Assembly (NCBI GenBank): GCA_027451285.1
Contig: DAIDJP010000018.1
Span: 44,259 to 108,258 of the forward strand
DNA: 64,000 bases
Direction: 5' to 3'
DNA from: Acidimicrobiaceae bacterium
GTDB taxonomy: Bacteria; Actinomycetota; Acidimicrobiia; Acidimicrobiales; RAAP-2
Made by a program: the position numbers and the translations under genes
Shown here: positions 1 to 9,990 of the stretch, piece by piece
Layout: each line of letters begins with the position of its first letter
Position numbering within the stretch: the first letter of the stretch is position 1
Notes under the pieces: model-generated
What the model was told of the DNA's origin: nothing
Databases searched by the model: none
Seen by the model: the letters and a program-made list of their open reading frames with translations, nothing else

Positions 1-2
1 TG

Positions 3-743
3 GTGGAGCGGGCCTTCTGGGAGCAGTCCCCGGTCGCGAGGGCGGACATCGCGAGCGTGACGACGCGCCTCTCGCGTACCGACAAGGAAGACCCCGCGAC
101 CAACGAGGAGGCGGTCGCGCTGTGGCGACTGACCCTGAAGGACCCCGACGAGAACAAGGTGGGCCGCGCGGTCGCCAACGCCGCGGTCGAGATCGCGCTG
201 GCCGCCATCCCGGGCTACTTCGGCCTGGGCGCCGCGCCCGGGCCCGCGCGGCCCTACGGCGTCTACGTGCCCGCCCGCGTGCCGGCCGACCTCGTCCCCC
301 AGTTCGTGCGGGTCCTCGACGGTCCCACCAGCGTCGTGGACTCGGTCGCCCCGCCCGGACCCGATGAGATCACCGTCGACGTGCCCGCGCCCGCGGCTCC
401 GCCCACCGGCGCCACGCGCCGCGTGCCCCTGGGACGACTCGTGGGCGCGCGATCGGGTGACAAGGGCGGACACGCCAACCTGGGCGTCTTCGCGCGACGC
501 GACGACGCGTTCAACTGGCTCGACGACTTTCTTAGTGTCGAGCGCCTGCGCGAACTGCTCCCTGAGACCCGCGAGCTCGACGTCGAGCGTTTCCGCTTCC
601 CGGCCCTACGCTCGCTGAACTTCGTGATCCACGATCTGCTCGACGAGGGCGTCGCCGCCGCCTCACGCCAGGATGCCCAAGCCAAGGGGCTCGGCGAGTG
701 GCTGCGCGCCCGCGTGGTCGACGTACCCGAGGTCCTGCTGTGA
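3..743 (+). CDS. AtuA-family protein, C-terminal part (partial at window edge)
   Basis: The frame is open at the left edge, so only a C-terminal part of 246 codons is visible; the GTG at position 3 need not be a start. From about residue 142 the sequence RVPLGRLVGARSGDKGG and its continuation match the C-terminal domain of the AtuA/DUF1446 family. AtuA is needed for acyclic terpene degradation in Pseudomonas, but its exact reaction is not settled, so the substrate here is unknown. The stop overlaps the next start as GTGA. The gene leads a three-gene unit with an MDMPI-like protein and a crotonase, which fits an acyl-CoA degradation pathway. Confidence 0.85.
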   Translation: MERAFWEQSPVARADIASVTTRLSRTDKEDPATNEEAVALWRLTLKDPDENKVGRAVANAAVEIALAAIPGYFGLGAAPGPARPYGVYVPARVPADLVPQFVRVLDGPTSVVDSVAPPGPDEITVDVPAPAAPPTGATRRVPLGRLVGARSGDKGGHANLGVFARRDDAFNWLDDFLSVERLRELLPETRELDVERFRFPALRSLNFVIHDLLDEGVAAASRQDAQAKGLGEWLRARVVDVPEVLL

Positions 744-1528
744 ACGAGCTCGACGCACTCGCGCGCGACCTGGCCGACGAGCAGGGGGCCCTCGACCGGC
801 TCGTGGCCGGACTCGTAGAGGCCGACTGGTTCCGCGACACGCCCGCGCGCGGCTGGTGCGTGCGCGACCAGATCGCCCACCTCGCCTTCTTCGACGCGGC
901 CGCCGCGCAGGCCATCACCGACCCGACGGCCTTCTTGGTGGCCCGCGACGAGCTGGTGCGCGCCGCCTTCGCCGACGGCGTCGACGAGTTCACCCTTCAC
1001 GCGTTTCGCGAGATGGCGCCCGCGCTCGTCCTCGCCACCTGGCGCGAGAACCGCGCGACGCTCGAGGCGGCCGCCCGTCGTCTCACGCGAGAGTCGCGCG
1101 TCCCCTGGTACGGGCCGGACATGAGCGGTCGATCCTTTCTCACCGCCCGTCTCATGGAGACCTGGGCCCACGGCGTGGACGTCGCCGACGCCCTCGGCGT
1201 CGCCCCGAGCGACTCGGCGAGACTCGCGCACATCGTGCGACTCGGCGTGATCACGCGCGACTGGTCCTATCGGGTGCGCGCCGAGACCCCGCCCGAGGTC
1301 TCGATCGCGGTTCGCCTCGACGGAGCGGGTGGAACCTACGAGCACGGCCCGAGCGACGCCGACGAGGTCATCACCGGCCCGGCGCTCGACTTCTGCCTGG
1401 TCGTCACCCAGCGACGACACGTCGACGACACCTCCCTCGTCACGGGCGAGTGGGGACGGCACTGGATGCTGCGCGCCCAGGCCTTCGCCGGTGCGGCGAC
1501 CACGGGCCCGGCGCCGAGGTCGACGTGA
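740..1528 (+). CDS. TIGR03084-type metal-binding protein (MDMPI/DinB-like)
   Basis: A 262-residue protein starting at the GTG that overlaps the previous stop (GTGA). The N-terminal half looks like the mycothiol-dependent maleylpyruvate isomerase/DinB four-helix fold. The WCVRDQIAHLAFFD stretch (about residue 40) and the later METWAHGVDVADALG stretch carry the conserved His residues expected to bind a metal. Length and motifs suit the TIGR03084 group common in actinobacteria. That group has no established reaction; thiol-dependent transferase or isomerase chemistry is inferred from the fold. The tight coupling to AtuA-like and crotonase genes suggests a role in the same catabolic route. Confidence 0.82.
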   Translation: MNELDALARDLADEQGALDRLVAGLVEADWFRDTPARGWCVRDQIAHLAFFDAAAAQAITDPTAFLVARDELVRAAFADGVDEFTLHAFREMAPALVLATWRENRATLEAAARRLTRESRVPWYGPDMSGRSFLTARLMETWAHGVDVADALGVAPSDSARLAHIVRLGVITRDWSYRVRAETPPEVSIAVRLDGAGGTYEHGPSDADEVITGPALDFCLVVTQRRHVDDTSLVTGEWGRHWMLRAQAFAGAATTGPAPRST

Positions 1529-2286
1529 GCGTGCTCGAGGTCTCCCACGAGCGCGGGGTCACCACCCTTCGCCTGGTCGACATCGAGCGGCGCAACGCGC
1601 TGAGTGCGGCCATGCTGCGCGAGCTGGTCGGCGCCATCGACGCGGCCGAGGCCGACGCGGCGAGCCGCGTGGTCGTGATCACCAACGCGGGCAACACGTT
1701 CTGTGCCGGGGCGGACCTGCGTGAACGCGTCGACGGCCTTCCCACCCCGCGCCTCGACGAGCTCTTCACGCGCATCGCGCGCTCACGCCTGGTCTTCGTG
1801 GGACGCATCGACGGACACTGCGTGGCCGGCGGCGTTGGGCTGGCCGCGGCGCTCGACATTTCGATCGCGCGCGAGGACGTGACCTTCGGCTTCTCGGAGG
1901 TTCGCCTCGGGCTCGCGCCGGCCATCATCTCGGTCGTGTGCCTGGCCAAGATGCGCGACGCCGACGCGCGCAGCGCCATGCTGCGCGGCAACCGCTTCGA
2001 CGCGCGCGAGGCCGCGCGTATGGGCCTCGTGACGAGCGCGGTGCCCGCCGGCGATCTCGACGCGGCCTTGGACGACGTCGTGGCGGACCTGCTCGCCGGT
2101 GAGCCGAACGCGCTGGCCGAGACCAAGGAGTTGCTGCGTCGCGTGCCGAGCATGGACACCGACGACGCGTTTCGCCACGCGAGCGAAGTCTCCGCGCGGC
2201 TCTTCGCCTCCGACGCAGCCCGCGAGGGCATGACGGCCTTTCTCGAGAAGCGCCCGGCGCGCTGGACCAGCGACGCGAGTGACTGA
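1525..2286 (+). CDS. enoyl-CoA hydratase/isomerase (crotonase family)
   Basis: A 253-residue crotonase. The start is the GTG in the GTGA overlap with the preceding stop. The first oxyanion-hole segment FCAGADL lies near residue 63 and the second, GHCVAGGVGLAAALD, near residue 99. The acid-base Glu is in FSEVRLGLAPAIIS. The APAIIS variant after that Glu, instead of the GGTQ type, is typical of methylglutaconyl- or isohexenylglutaconyl-CoA hydratase-like members. This agrees with the AtuA neighbour and hints at branched-chain or acyclic terpene acyl-CoA hydration. Substrate assignment is inference; family assignment is firm. Confidence 0.9.
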   Translation: MSVLEVSHERGVTTLRLVDIERRNALSAAMLRELVGAIDAAEADAASRVVVITNAGNTFCAGADLRERVDGLPTPRLDELFTRIARSRLVFVGRIDGHCVAGGVGLAAALDISIAREDVTFGFSEVRLGLAPAIISVVCLAKMRDADARSAMLRGNRFDAREAARMGLVTSAVPAGDLDAALDDVVADLLAGEPNALAETKELLRRVPSMDTDDAFRHASEVSARLFASDAAREGMTAFLEKRPARWTSDASD

Positions 2287-2312
2287 ACCGCGGACGGTCC
2301 CCGGGGACGTCG

Positions 2313-2924
2313 CTAGCGCAGACTTTCTTCGATCTCGCCCAGAGTCTCGCGGCTGATCGCCCCTTCGCGCAGGACCCGCCACGGCCTCGACGTGACGTCG
2401 ACGACGCTGGACACGCTCGCGCGACGCTCGCCCCCGTCGACCACCCCGGCCAGGTCGCTGCGTCCCGCGAAGACTGCGTCGACCTGTTCGGCACTCTCAC
2501 ACGGCTCACCGCCGTGCACGTTGGCGCTCGTCACGGCGAGCGGCCCGCAGCGCGCCAGGAGGTCGCGCAGCGCGCGGTCGTCGGGCACGCGCACGCCCGC
2601 CGTGGACTCGCGCGCACCCAAGCGCCGCGCGAGCTCCGTCGGCGCGGCCACCACGATCGTGAGAGCTCCCGGCCACAGCGTCGCGGCCAGGCGCGCCAAA
2701 TCATCCGTCACGACGACGCCCGCGGAGGCCACCTGTTCGAGCGAGGCCGCCATCATCGGCAGGGCGACGTCGGCCGGGCGGTCCTTCAGAGCGAAGAGCC
2801 GCGCCACCGCCGCGGGGTGCGCCACCGAGGCGGCCACGCCGTAGACGGTGTCGGTGGGCAGGGCGACCACCTCGCCGGCGGCGAGCAGATCCGCCGCCTC
2901 GTCGTAGGTCACGCGGCGGATCAC
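2313..2924 (-). CDS. threonylcarbamoyl-AMP synthase (Sua5/YciO/YrdC family)
   Basis: A 203-residue single-domain Sua5/YrdC protein that makes threonylcarbamoyl-AMP from threonine, bicarbonate and ATP for t6A modification of ANN-decoding tRNAs. The hallmark VALPTDTVYGVAASV lies near residue 20, the substrate-binding segment LAVTSANVHGGEP near residue 130, and the KDRP motif near residue 46. The start is the GTG that forms a GTGA overlap with the prmC stop. It ends the translation-linked minus-strand block (rho, rpmE, prfA, prmC, sua5), the usual place for this gene in actinobacteria. Confidence 0.93.
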   Translation of the reverse strand: MIRRVTYDEAADLLAAGEVVALPTDTVYGVAASVAHPAAVARLFALKDRPADVALPMMAASLEQVASAGVVVTDDLARLAATLWPGALTIVVAAPTELARRLGARESTAGVRVPDDRALRDLLARCGPLAVTSANVHGGEPCESAEQVDAVFAGRSDLAGVVDGGERRASVSSVVDVTSRPWRVLREGAISRETLGEIEESLR

Positions 2925-3724
2925 GAGCGCCTCGCCACCAGGATCCGCGCGTGACCGGCCATGTCGAGATGGTCCTCGACCTCGGAGAATCCGGCGGCCC
3001 GGGCCGCGGCCAGGGCGGCCTCGCCCTGGTGCATTCCGTGCTCGACCACGAGCGCGGACGAGACGCTCATCCACTCGCGCACCTCGGCGATGATGACCGC
3101 GAGGTCCCCAAAGCCCGGCGCGGCCGCGGTGTCGGGAGCGACGAGTGCCGCGCGCGGCTCGTAGGCGAGGACCGGATCGAGACTCTCCATCTCGCCCGCC
3201 GCGACGTAGGGCGGGTTGGCGACCACGAGGTCAAATCCCGCTCGCAACGAGGCATCGAGGCCGTCGAACCACGAGGACTGCACGAAGGAGACGCGAGAGA
3301 GCCCGTGGGCCAACGCGTTGCGTCGCGCCACGGCGAGGGCGGCCGGTGATGCGTCGAGGGCGACCAGCGTCGCGAGGATCCCTCGCTCCTCGAGCTCGGC
3401 GAGGAGGGCCAGGCCGATCGCCCCCGACCCGCAGCCCAGGTCGAGGATCCGCGGGGCCGCCACGCCACTCGCCGCGAGTTCGACGAGCGCCACGTCGACC
3501 AGCTCTTCGGTCTCGGGGCGCGGGATCAGCACGTTCTCGTCGACCACGAGGTCCAACGAACGAAAGGGCCAGTGTCCGATCACGTACTGCAGGGGCTCGC
3601 CCGCGAGACGTCGAGCGACGGCGGTCTCGAGGGCCGACGGGTCGGTGAACTCCTCGCTCAGCCAGCGTGCCTCGTGGGGGGCCAGGCCGCGCGCGACGAG
3701 GGCGGCGAGATCAGTGCTGGCCAC
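2921..3724 (-). CDS. prmC: peptide chain release factor N5-glutamine methyltransferase
   Basis: A 267-residue enzyme that methylates the Gln of the GGQ motif in release factors using S-adenosylmethionine. The N-terminal helical domain is followed by the SAM motif ILDLGCGSGAIGLAL (about residue 93) and the catalytic NPPY motif in VVANPPYVAAGEM (about residue 180). It directly follows prfA, its substrate gene, with a 14-nt overlap, and its stop overlaps the sua5 start. This is the conserved actinobacterial order. Confidence 0.96.
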   Translation of the reverse strand: MASTDLAALVARGLAPHEARWLSEEFTDPSALETAVARRLAGEPLQYVIGHWPFRSLDLVVDENVLIPRPETEELVDVALVELAASGVAAPRILDLGCGSGAIGLALLAELEERGILATLVALDASPAALAVARRNALAHGLSRVSFVQSSWFDGLDASLRAGFDLVVANPPYVAAGEMESLDPVLAYEPRAALVAPDTAAAPGFGDLAVIIAEVREWMSVSSALVVEHGMHQGEAALAAARAAGFSEVEDHLDMAGHARILVARRS

Positions 3725-4790
3725 TCGCGGCGAGCTGACGCGCGCGCTGCTCGGCCAGCAGCGCGTCGACGTAGGGGTCGAGGTTGCCCGCGAGGACCGA
3801 GTCGAGCGAGTACGTCGTCAGGTTGATCCGGTGGTCGGTGACCCGGTTCTCCTTGAAGTTGTAGGTGCGGATCTTCTCGCTGCGCCCGCCACTGCCCAGC
3901 TGGGCGCGCTTGAGGTCACCGAGCTCACTCGCCTGGGCTTCCTGGGCCGCCTTCAGGAGGCGCGAGCGTAGGACGATGAGGGCCTTCGCGCGGTTCTGGA
4001 TCTGGCTCTTCTCGTCCTGCATCGCGACCACGATGCCGGTCGGCAGGTGGGTGATGCGAACGGCCGAGTCGGTCGTGTTGACGCTCTGGCCCCCAGGTCC
4101 CGAGGAGCGGTAGACGTCGATCTTGAGGTCGTTGGGGTCGATGTCGACATCGACCTCCTCGGCCTCGGGCAGGATCGAGACCGTGGCCGAGGACGTGTGC
4201 ACCCGGCCCTTGGCCTCGGTGACCGGCACGCGCTGGACCCGGTGCACGCCCGCCTCGTTGGCCAGGCGCGTCCAGGCGTCGTCGCCCTTGATCAGATAGA
4301 TCGCCTCGTCGAGACCGCCCTGCTCGGACTGGCTCTCCTCGACGACCTCGAGCTTCCAGCCGCGCAGGGCGGCGTAGCGCCGGTACATCTCGGCCAGGTC
4401 GCCGGCGAAGAGGTTCGCCTCCTCGCCGCCCTCGGCGCCGCGGATCTCGATGATGACGTTGCGCCCCTCGTTGGGGTCGCGCGGCAGCAGCAGGGTCTCG
4501 AGGTGCTCTTCGAGCGCGGGCAGCTTGGCCTCGGACTCGGCGAGCTCCTGGCGCCAAAGCTCGCGCTCGTCGCCCGAGGTGTCGTTGAACATCTCGCGCG
4601 CGGCGGCGATGTCCTCGCGCAGCGAGGTGAGCGCCGTCCAGGCCGCGTTGATCTCGGCGAGCACCTTGTGGCGGCGCGACAGGTCGCGCAGGCGCGCGAG
4701 ATCGTTGGCGACGTCGGGTTCGCTTAAGGCTGCCTCGACCGACTTGAGCTCGTCGGCGAGGACGAGCATGGTGTCGTCGAGGGTGGCCAC
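3711..4790 (-). CDS. prfA: peptide chain release factor 1
   Basis: A 359-residue class I release factor that reads UAA and UAG. The hydrolysis motif is present in SSGPGGQSVNTTDSAVRI (about residue 230), and the N-terminal coiled region and total length are typical for RF1. The start ATG lies 12 nt after the rpmE stop. Its GGQ glutamine is the target of the adjacent prmC product. No frame disruption or programmed frameshift is visible; that type of control belongs to RF2, not RF1. Confidence 0.97.
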   Translation of the reverse strand: MATLDDTMLVLADELKSVEAALSEPDVANDLARLRDLSRRHKVLAEINAAWTALTSLREDIAAAREMFNDTSGDERELWRQELAESEAKLPALEEHLETLLLPRDPNEGRNVIIEIRGAEGGEEANLFAGDLAEMYRRYAALRGWKLEVVEESQSEQGGLDEAIYLIKGDDAWTRLANEAGVHRVQRVPVTEAKGRVHTSSATVSILPEAEEVDVDIDPNDLKIDVYRSSGPGGQSVNTTDSAVRITHLPTGIVVAMQDEKSQIQNRAKALIVLRSRLLKAAQEAQASELGDLKRAQLGSGGRSEKIRTYNFKENRVTDHRINLTTYSLDSVLAGNLDPYVDALLAEQRARQLAASGQH

Positions 4791-4802
4791 GAAGGGGTGG
4801 GC

Positions 4803-5027
4803 CTAGGCCCGGGTGCGACCCTTGGCCGTCTTCTGGGCGTAGCGGCGCTGGAAGCGCTCAACGCGCCCACCGGTGTCGACGAGCTTCTGCTTGCCGGTGA
4901 AGAAGGGGTGGCACTCGTTGCACAGTTCGACGCGCAGCACGGCCTTGGTCGAACGGGTCTCGAAGGTGTTGCCGCACGAGCAGGTGACGCTGGCGTCAAC
5001 GTACGTGGGGTGAATATCGGTCTTCAT
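4803..5027 (-). CDS. rpmE: 50S ribosomal protein L31 (zinc-binding form)
   Basis: A 74-residue L31. The Cys pattern C-x-C near residue 16 and C-x-x-C near residue 37 ([15 protein letters not shown]) marks the zinc-containing form rather than the zinc-free paralogue. The start ATG is preceded by a strong AAGGAGT site. It sits between rho and prfA, the standard actinobacterial position. No second zinc-free L31 is present in the window. Confidence 0.96.
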   Translation of the reverse strand: MKTDIHPTYVDASVTCSCGNTFETRSTKAVLRVELCNECHPFFTGKQKLVDTGGRVERFQRRYAQKTAKGRTRA

Positions 5028-5065
5028 GAGGACTCCTTGGTGCGAAGAGACAGTGTAGTGGACGA

Positions 5066-6763
<1,698 letters not shown>

Positions 6764-6771
6764 GAATTTCC

Positions 6772-6790
6772 TTTCTCGCCGCACGAGAAA
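6772..6790 (-). promoter_or_regulatory. leader hairpin abutting the rho ribosome binding site
   Basis: On the minus strand TTTCTCG-TGCGG-CGAGAAA forms a perfect 7-bp stem with a 5-nt loop. Its 3' arm runs straight into the GGAAATTC that precedes the rho ATG, so the purine-rich SD (AGAAAGGA) is partly inside the stem. Rho genes are often autoregulated, so a structure limiting translation or transcription here is plausible, but that is inference. Confidence 0.4.
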
Positions 6791-6919
6791 GTACGCACGG
6801 AACGAAAAAACGAGAAGTGCCGTCTTGGAAAGAATTTCCGCACGTCGGCAAGTGGCCGAGTCGCGGACGACGGTTTCAGTGTAGCCGAAGTCTCCCCCGG
6901 CGCAACCATCCCGCCAAAC

Positions 6920-7834
6920 TCAGCGTTCGCTGCTCGCGTCATGGATCTGGGCGAGCACTCGCTTGGCCGCCGGGCTAAGCGGCGAGGTGGCCGACCACAG
7001 GGCGCGGATCGTGCGCGTCGGTCCGCCGCCGACGATGGGCACGGCGACCAGGCGGCCGTCGCGCACGTCGCCGCTAACCGCGAGGCGGCTCAAGACGGCC
7101 GGGGCCGCCCCGGACTCGACCGCGCGCTTGATCGCCGTCGTCGAGCCAAGCTCGACGAGCGCGGTCGCCGTCAGGCCGCCCTCTCCCAGCCACTCCTCGA
7201 GGACCTCGCGGGTGCCCGAACCCGCTTCGCGCAGCACTTGGGGGGTGGCGGCGAGCTCGGCGGGGGTGACGGGGCGGCGCCGGTTCGCCCAGGGATGATG
7301 CGCCGCGACCACCAGGACCAACTCGTCGTCGAGCAGCACCTGACTGCGCAGGCCGACCAGTTTCGAAGCACCCTCGACAAAGCCGAGGTCAACACGGCCC
7401 TCGCGCACCAGCTCGGCCACCTGCTCGGAGTTGGCCATGTCGAGGGCCACGTGCAGATCGGGGTCGAGGGTGGCCACGCGCACCAGCCACTCGGGCGCGA
7501 GGTACTCAGCCACCGTCATCGAAGCGGCCACGTGCACCGACGTTCGCCGCTCGCGACGCAACGCCGCCGTCGCGGTGAGCAAAGAGTGGATGTCACCGAG
7601 GACTTGCTCGGACCAGCCCACCACGACGCGCCCGGCCGGGGTCAGCTGGGCGCCGCCCGAGGACCGGTGCAGGAGTTCGACGCCGAGGACGCCCTCAAGG
7701 ATCTTCAGGCGCGTGCTCGCCGCGGGCTGGCTCATCCCGTGGGCCATCGCCGCCTGGCGTATCGAGCCGAGTGCGGCGACGCTCGCGAGCAGGTCGAGCG
7801 AGATCAGGTCCGGTACCGGCTGAGGCAAGGGCAT
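6920..7834 (-). CDS. LysR-family transcriptional regulator
   Basis: A 304-residue LysR regulator taken from the ATG at 7834 (MPLPQPVPDL); a TTG two codons upstream is the alternative. The N-terminal winged helix-turn-helix covers about residues 10-70 (SIRQAAMAHGMSQPAASTRLK as two halves of the HTH), followed by a substrate-binding domain from about residue 95. It is divergent from a YeiH-family transporter gene 70 bp away, the usual arrangement for a LysR regulator and its target. An ATAAG-N5-CTTAT palindrome overlaps its own start and probably mediates autorepression and control of the transporter. Confidence 0.9.
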   Translation of the reverse strand: MPLPQPVPDLISLDLLASVAALGSIRQAAMAHGMSQPAASTRLKILEGVLGVELLHRSSGGAQLTPAGRVVVGWSEQVLGDIHSLLTATAALRRERRTSVHVAASMTVAEYLAPEWLVRVATLDPDLHVALDMANSEQVAELVREGRVDLGFVEGASKLVGLRSQVLLDDELVLVVAAHHPWANRRRPVTPAELAATPQVLREAGSGTREVLEEWLGEGGLTATALVELGSTTAIKRAVESGAAPAVLSRLAVSGDVRDGRLVAVPIVGGGPTRTIRALWSATSPLSPAAKRVLAQIHDASSER

Positions 7835-7847
7835 AAGCAAACCTTAT
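7833..7847. promoter_or_regulatory. candidate LysR operator (ATAAG-N5-CTTAT)
   Basis: A perfect inverted repeat ATAAG-CAAAC-CTTAT overlaps the start codon of the LysR gene in the 70-bp divergent region. It has the T-N11-A type of symmetry usual for LysR boxes. Binding by the adjacent regulator is inferred from position and symmetry only. Confidence 0.45.
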
Positions 7848-7904
7848 AACGCCATCACCAAGTGCCCACTTCCCGCAAGCGGCGCCGCTGTCGAGACTGG
7901 TGCC

Positions 7905-8951
7905 ATGGGTCACCCCACCACCTCGGTCTCCACCGGCGAGCGACGCGCGGCGATGCGCGGCGAAAGGCGCGGTTCTGGTCTCGCGGCCAGCGTGGCGCTC
8001 GCACTCGTGGCGAGCGTCCTCGGCCACCTCGTGCCCGTGGTCGGTGCGCCGGTCTTTGCGATCGTCGGTGGCATCCTGCTCGTGCTCGTCCGGCCACTGC
8101 CCGACGCCTGGCGCCCGGGAGTCCACGTCGCGGCCAAGAGCGTCCTGCAGGGCTCAATCGTCGTGCTCGGCACGGCGCTCTCCTTTGGTCAGGTGCTCGC
8201 CACCGGGGCCCGAAGCCTGCCGGTCATGGTGGGCTCTCTCGCCGTCGCACTGGTGGGTGCGGCACTGGTCGGTCGCGCCCTCGGGATCGAGCGGGACCTT
8301 CGCACGTTGATCGGCGTGGGCACAGGGATCTGTGGCGCGTCGGCCATCGCGGCGACCGACGCGGTGATCGACGCACCCGAGGCCGACGTCACCTACGCGG
8401 TCGCCACGATCTTTCTCTTCAACGTGGCGGCGGTCCTGACGTTCCCGACGCTGGGTCACCTCTTGCACATGACGCCAGGGTCCTTTGGCCTGTGGGCCGG
8501 CACCGCGGTCAACGACATGTCCTCGGTGGTGGCGGCCGCGTCCATCTTCGGACACGGGGCGACCTCGAGCGCCGTGGTGGTGAAGCTGACGCGCACGCTC
8601 ATGATCATCCCGATCACCCTGGTCCTCGCGTTCTGGCGCGCCCGGGAGACGCCCGCCGGCGAGCGGCGTTCGCTCCTCGGCCACGTGCGACGCACGTTCC
8701 CCGTATTCATCGCCTGGTTCCTGCTCGCCACGACCCTCAACACGCTCGGCCTGGTGCCGCGGGCCTGGCACGCCGGACTCGGCGACCTCGCCCAGTTCAT
8801 GATCACGATGGCCCTGGGGGCGATCGGGCTGTCCACTCGGGTGCGCGACATAGCGCGCGCGGGTCTGCGCCCGCTCCTGCTCGGCGCAGTCCTGTGGATC
8901 CTCGTCGGATCGGTGAGTCTGGGACTACAAGGCCTGAGCGGCCTGCACTGA
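7905..8951 (+). CDS. YeiH/UPF0324-family membrane protein (putative sulfate/sulfite exporter family)
   Basis: A 348-residue integral membrane protein of PF03601 with about ten hydrophobic segments. Family hallmarks are the Gly-rich GVGTGICGASAIAATDAVI segment and the GTAVNDMSSVVAAASI segment in the centre. These proteins are annotated as putative sulfate exporters, and LysR-linked yeiH genes in enterobacteria have been connected to sulfite stress; the real substrate is unproven. The gene is divergent from a LysR regulator and convergent with thrC (1 nt between stops). It interrupts an otherwise conserved amino-acid/translation gene block. Confidence 0.85.
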   Translation: MGHPTTSVSTGERRAAMRGERRGSGLAASVALALVASVLGHLVPVVGAPVFAIVGGILLVLVRPLPDAWRPGVHVAAKSVLQGSIVVLGTALSFGQVLATGARSLPVMVGSLAVALVGAALVGRALGIERDLRTLIGVGTGICGASAIAATDAVIDAPEADVTYAVATIFLFNVAAVLTFPTLGHLLHMTPGSFGLWAGTAVNDMSSVVAAASIFGHGATSSAVVVKLTRTLMIIPITLVLAFWRARETPAGERRSLLGHVRRTFPVFIAWFLLATTLNTLGLVPRAWHAGLGDLAQFMITMALGAIGLSTRVRDIARAGLRPLLLGAVLWILVGSVSLGLQGLSGLH

Positions 8952-8952
8952 C

Positions 8953-9990
8953 CTAGGCGAGAGCGTCGAGCAGCGACGAGATCGTCGCGTCGACCACGGG
9001 GGGAAGTCCGCTCAAAGAGACCGCCGTGTCGGGGTCCTTCAGCCCGTTGCCGGTCAGCACGCACACCACGGTCGAGCCCTCGGGCACCCCGTACTTGAGG
9101 ATCCCGGCGACCGAGGCGGCCGAAGCCGGTTCGCAGAACACCGACTCGTAGCGCGCGACGTAGGAGTAGGCGTCGAGGATCTCCTCGTCGGTGACGGCGC
9201 GGATGTCGCCCAGGGACTCGTGGATCACCTCAAGGGCCGGCACCCAGCTCGCCGGGTTGCCGATGCGAATCGCAGTGGCGATCGTCTCGGGGTTGGCAAC
9301 GGGATGACCGAGCACGATCGGCGCGGCGCCGGCCGCCTGGAAACCCCACATCTTGGGCAGGGTCGCCGCACGGCCCCCCACGTGGTACTGAGTAAAGCCC
9401 CGCCAGTAGGCCGTGATGTTGCCCGCGTTGCCCACGGGGATCGACAGGATGTCGGGCGCCTTGCCCAGCACGTCGATGATCTCGAAGGCGCCGGTCTTTT
9501 GGCCCTCGATGCGATCGGGGTTGATCGAGTTGACGATGGTGATCGGCAGGTGCTGGGTCAGCTCGCGCGCGAGGTCGAGGGCCTGGTCGAAGTTGCCACG
9601 GATCTGAAAGACCTTGGCGCCGTAGACCATGGCCTGGGCCAGCTTGCCCAGGGCGATCTTGCCCTCGGGCACGAGCACCACGCAGTCGAGTCCCGCCTTG
9701 GCCGCGTAGGCGGCCGCCGCGGCCGACGTGTTGCCCGTCGAGCCGCAGATGACGGTCTTCGCGCCGTTGGCCTTGGCCTTGGTGATCGCCATGGTCATGC
9801 CGCGGTCCTTGAAGGAACCCGAGGGATTCAGCCCCTCGAACTTGAGCCAGACGTCGGCCTGGAGGCGCTCACTCAAGCGGTCGGCGTGCAGTAGGGGCGT
9901 GTTGCCCTCCTGGAGCGTGACGATCTCCGTGACGCCCTCCAAGTTGAACCACTCGGCGTACTCCGCCAACAAACCACGCCAACCGGTCAC
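8953..9990 (-). CDS. thrC: threonine synthase
   Basis: A 345-residue PLP enzyme converting O-phosphohomoserine to threonine and phosphate. The PLP lysine is in [12 protein letters not shown] (about residue 60), and the phosphate-binding [15 protein letters not shown] follows at about residue 83. Length fits the short actinobacterial threonine synthase class. The GTG start overlaps the hom stop as GTGA, so the two are translationally coupled. The homoserine kinase gene thrB, which often follows in actinobacteria, is not here or elsewhere in the window. Confidence 0.95.
   Translation of the reverse strand: MTGWRGLLAEYAEWFNLEGVTEIVTLQEGNTPLLHADRLSERLQADVWLKFEGLNPSGSFKDRGMTMAITKAKANGAKTVICGSTGNTSAAAAAYAAKAGLDCVVLVPEGKIALGKLAQAMVYGAKVFQIRGNFDQALDLARELTQHLPITIVNSINPDRIEGQKTGAFEIIDVLGKAPDILSIPVGNAGNITAYWRGFTQYHVGGRAATLPKMWGFQAAGAAPIVLGHPVANPETIATAIRIGNPASWVPALEVIHESLGDIRAVTDEEILDAYSYVARYESVFCEPASAASVAGILKYGVPEGSTVVCVLTGNGLKDPDTAVSLSGLPPVVDATISSLLDALA

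Noticed and set aside
263..1462. 399-codon minus-strand frame near the left end
   Set aside because: Runs antisense to the AtuA-like and MDMPI-like genes, with composition of a shadow frame.
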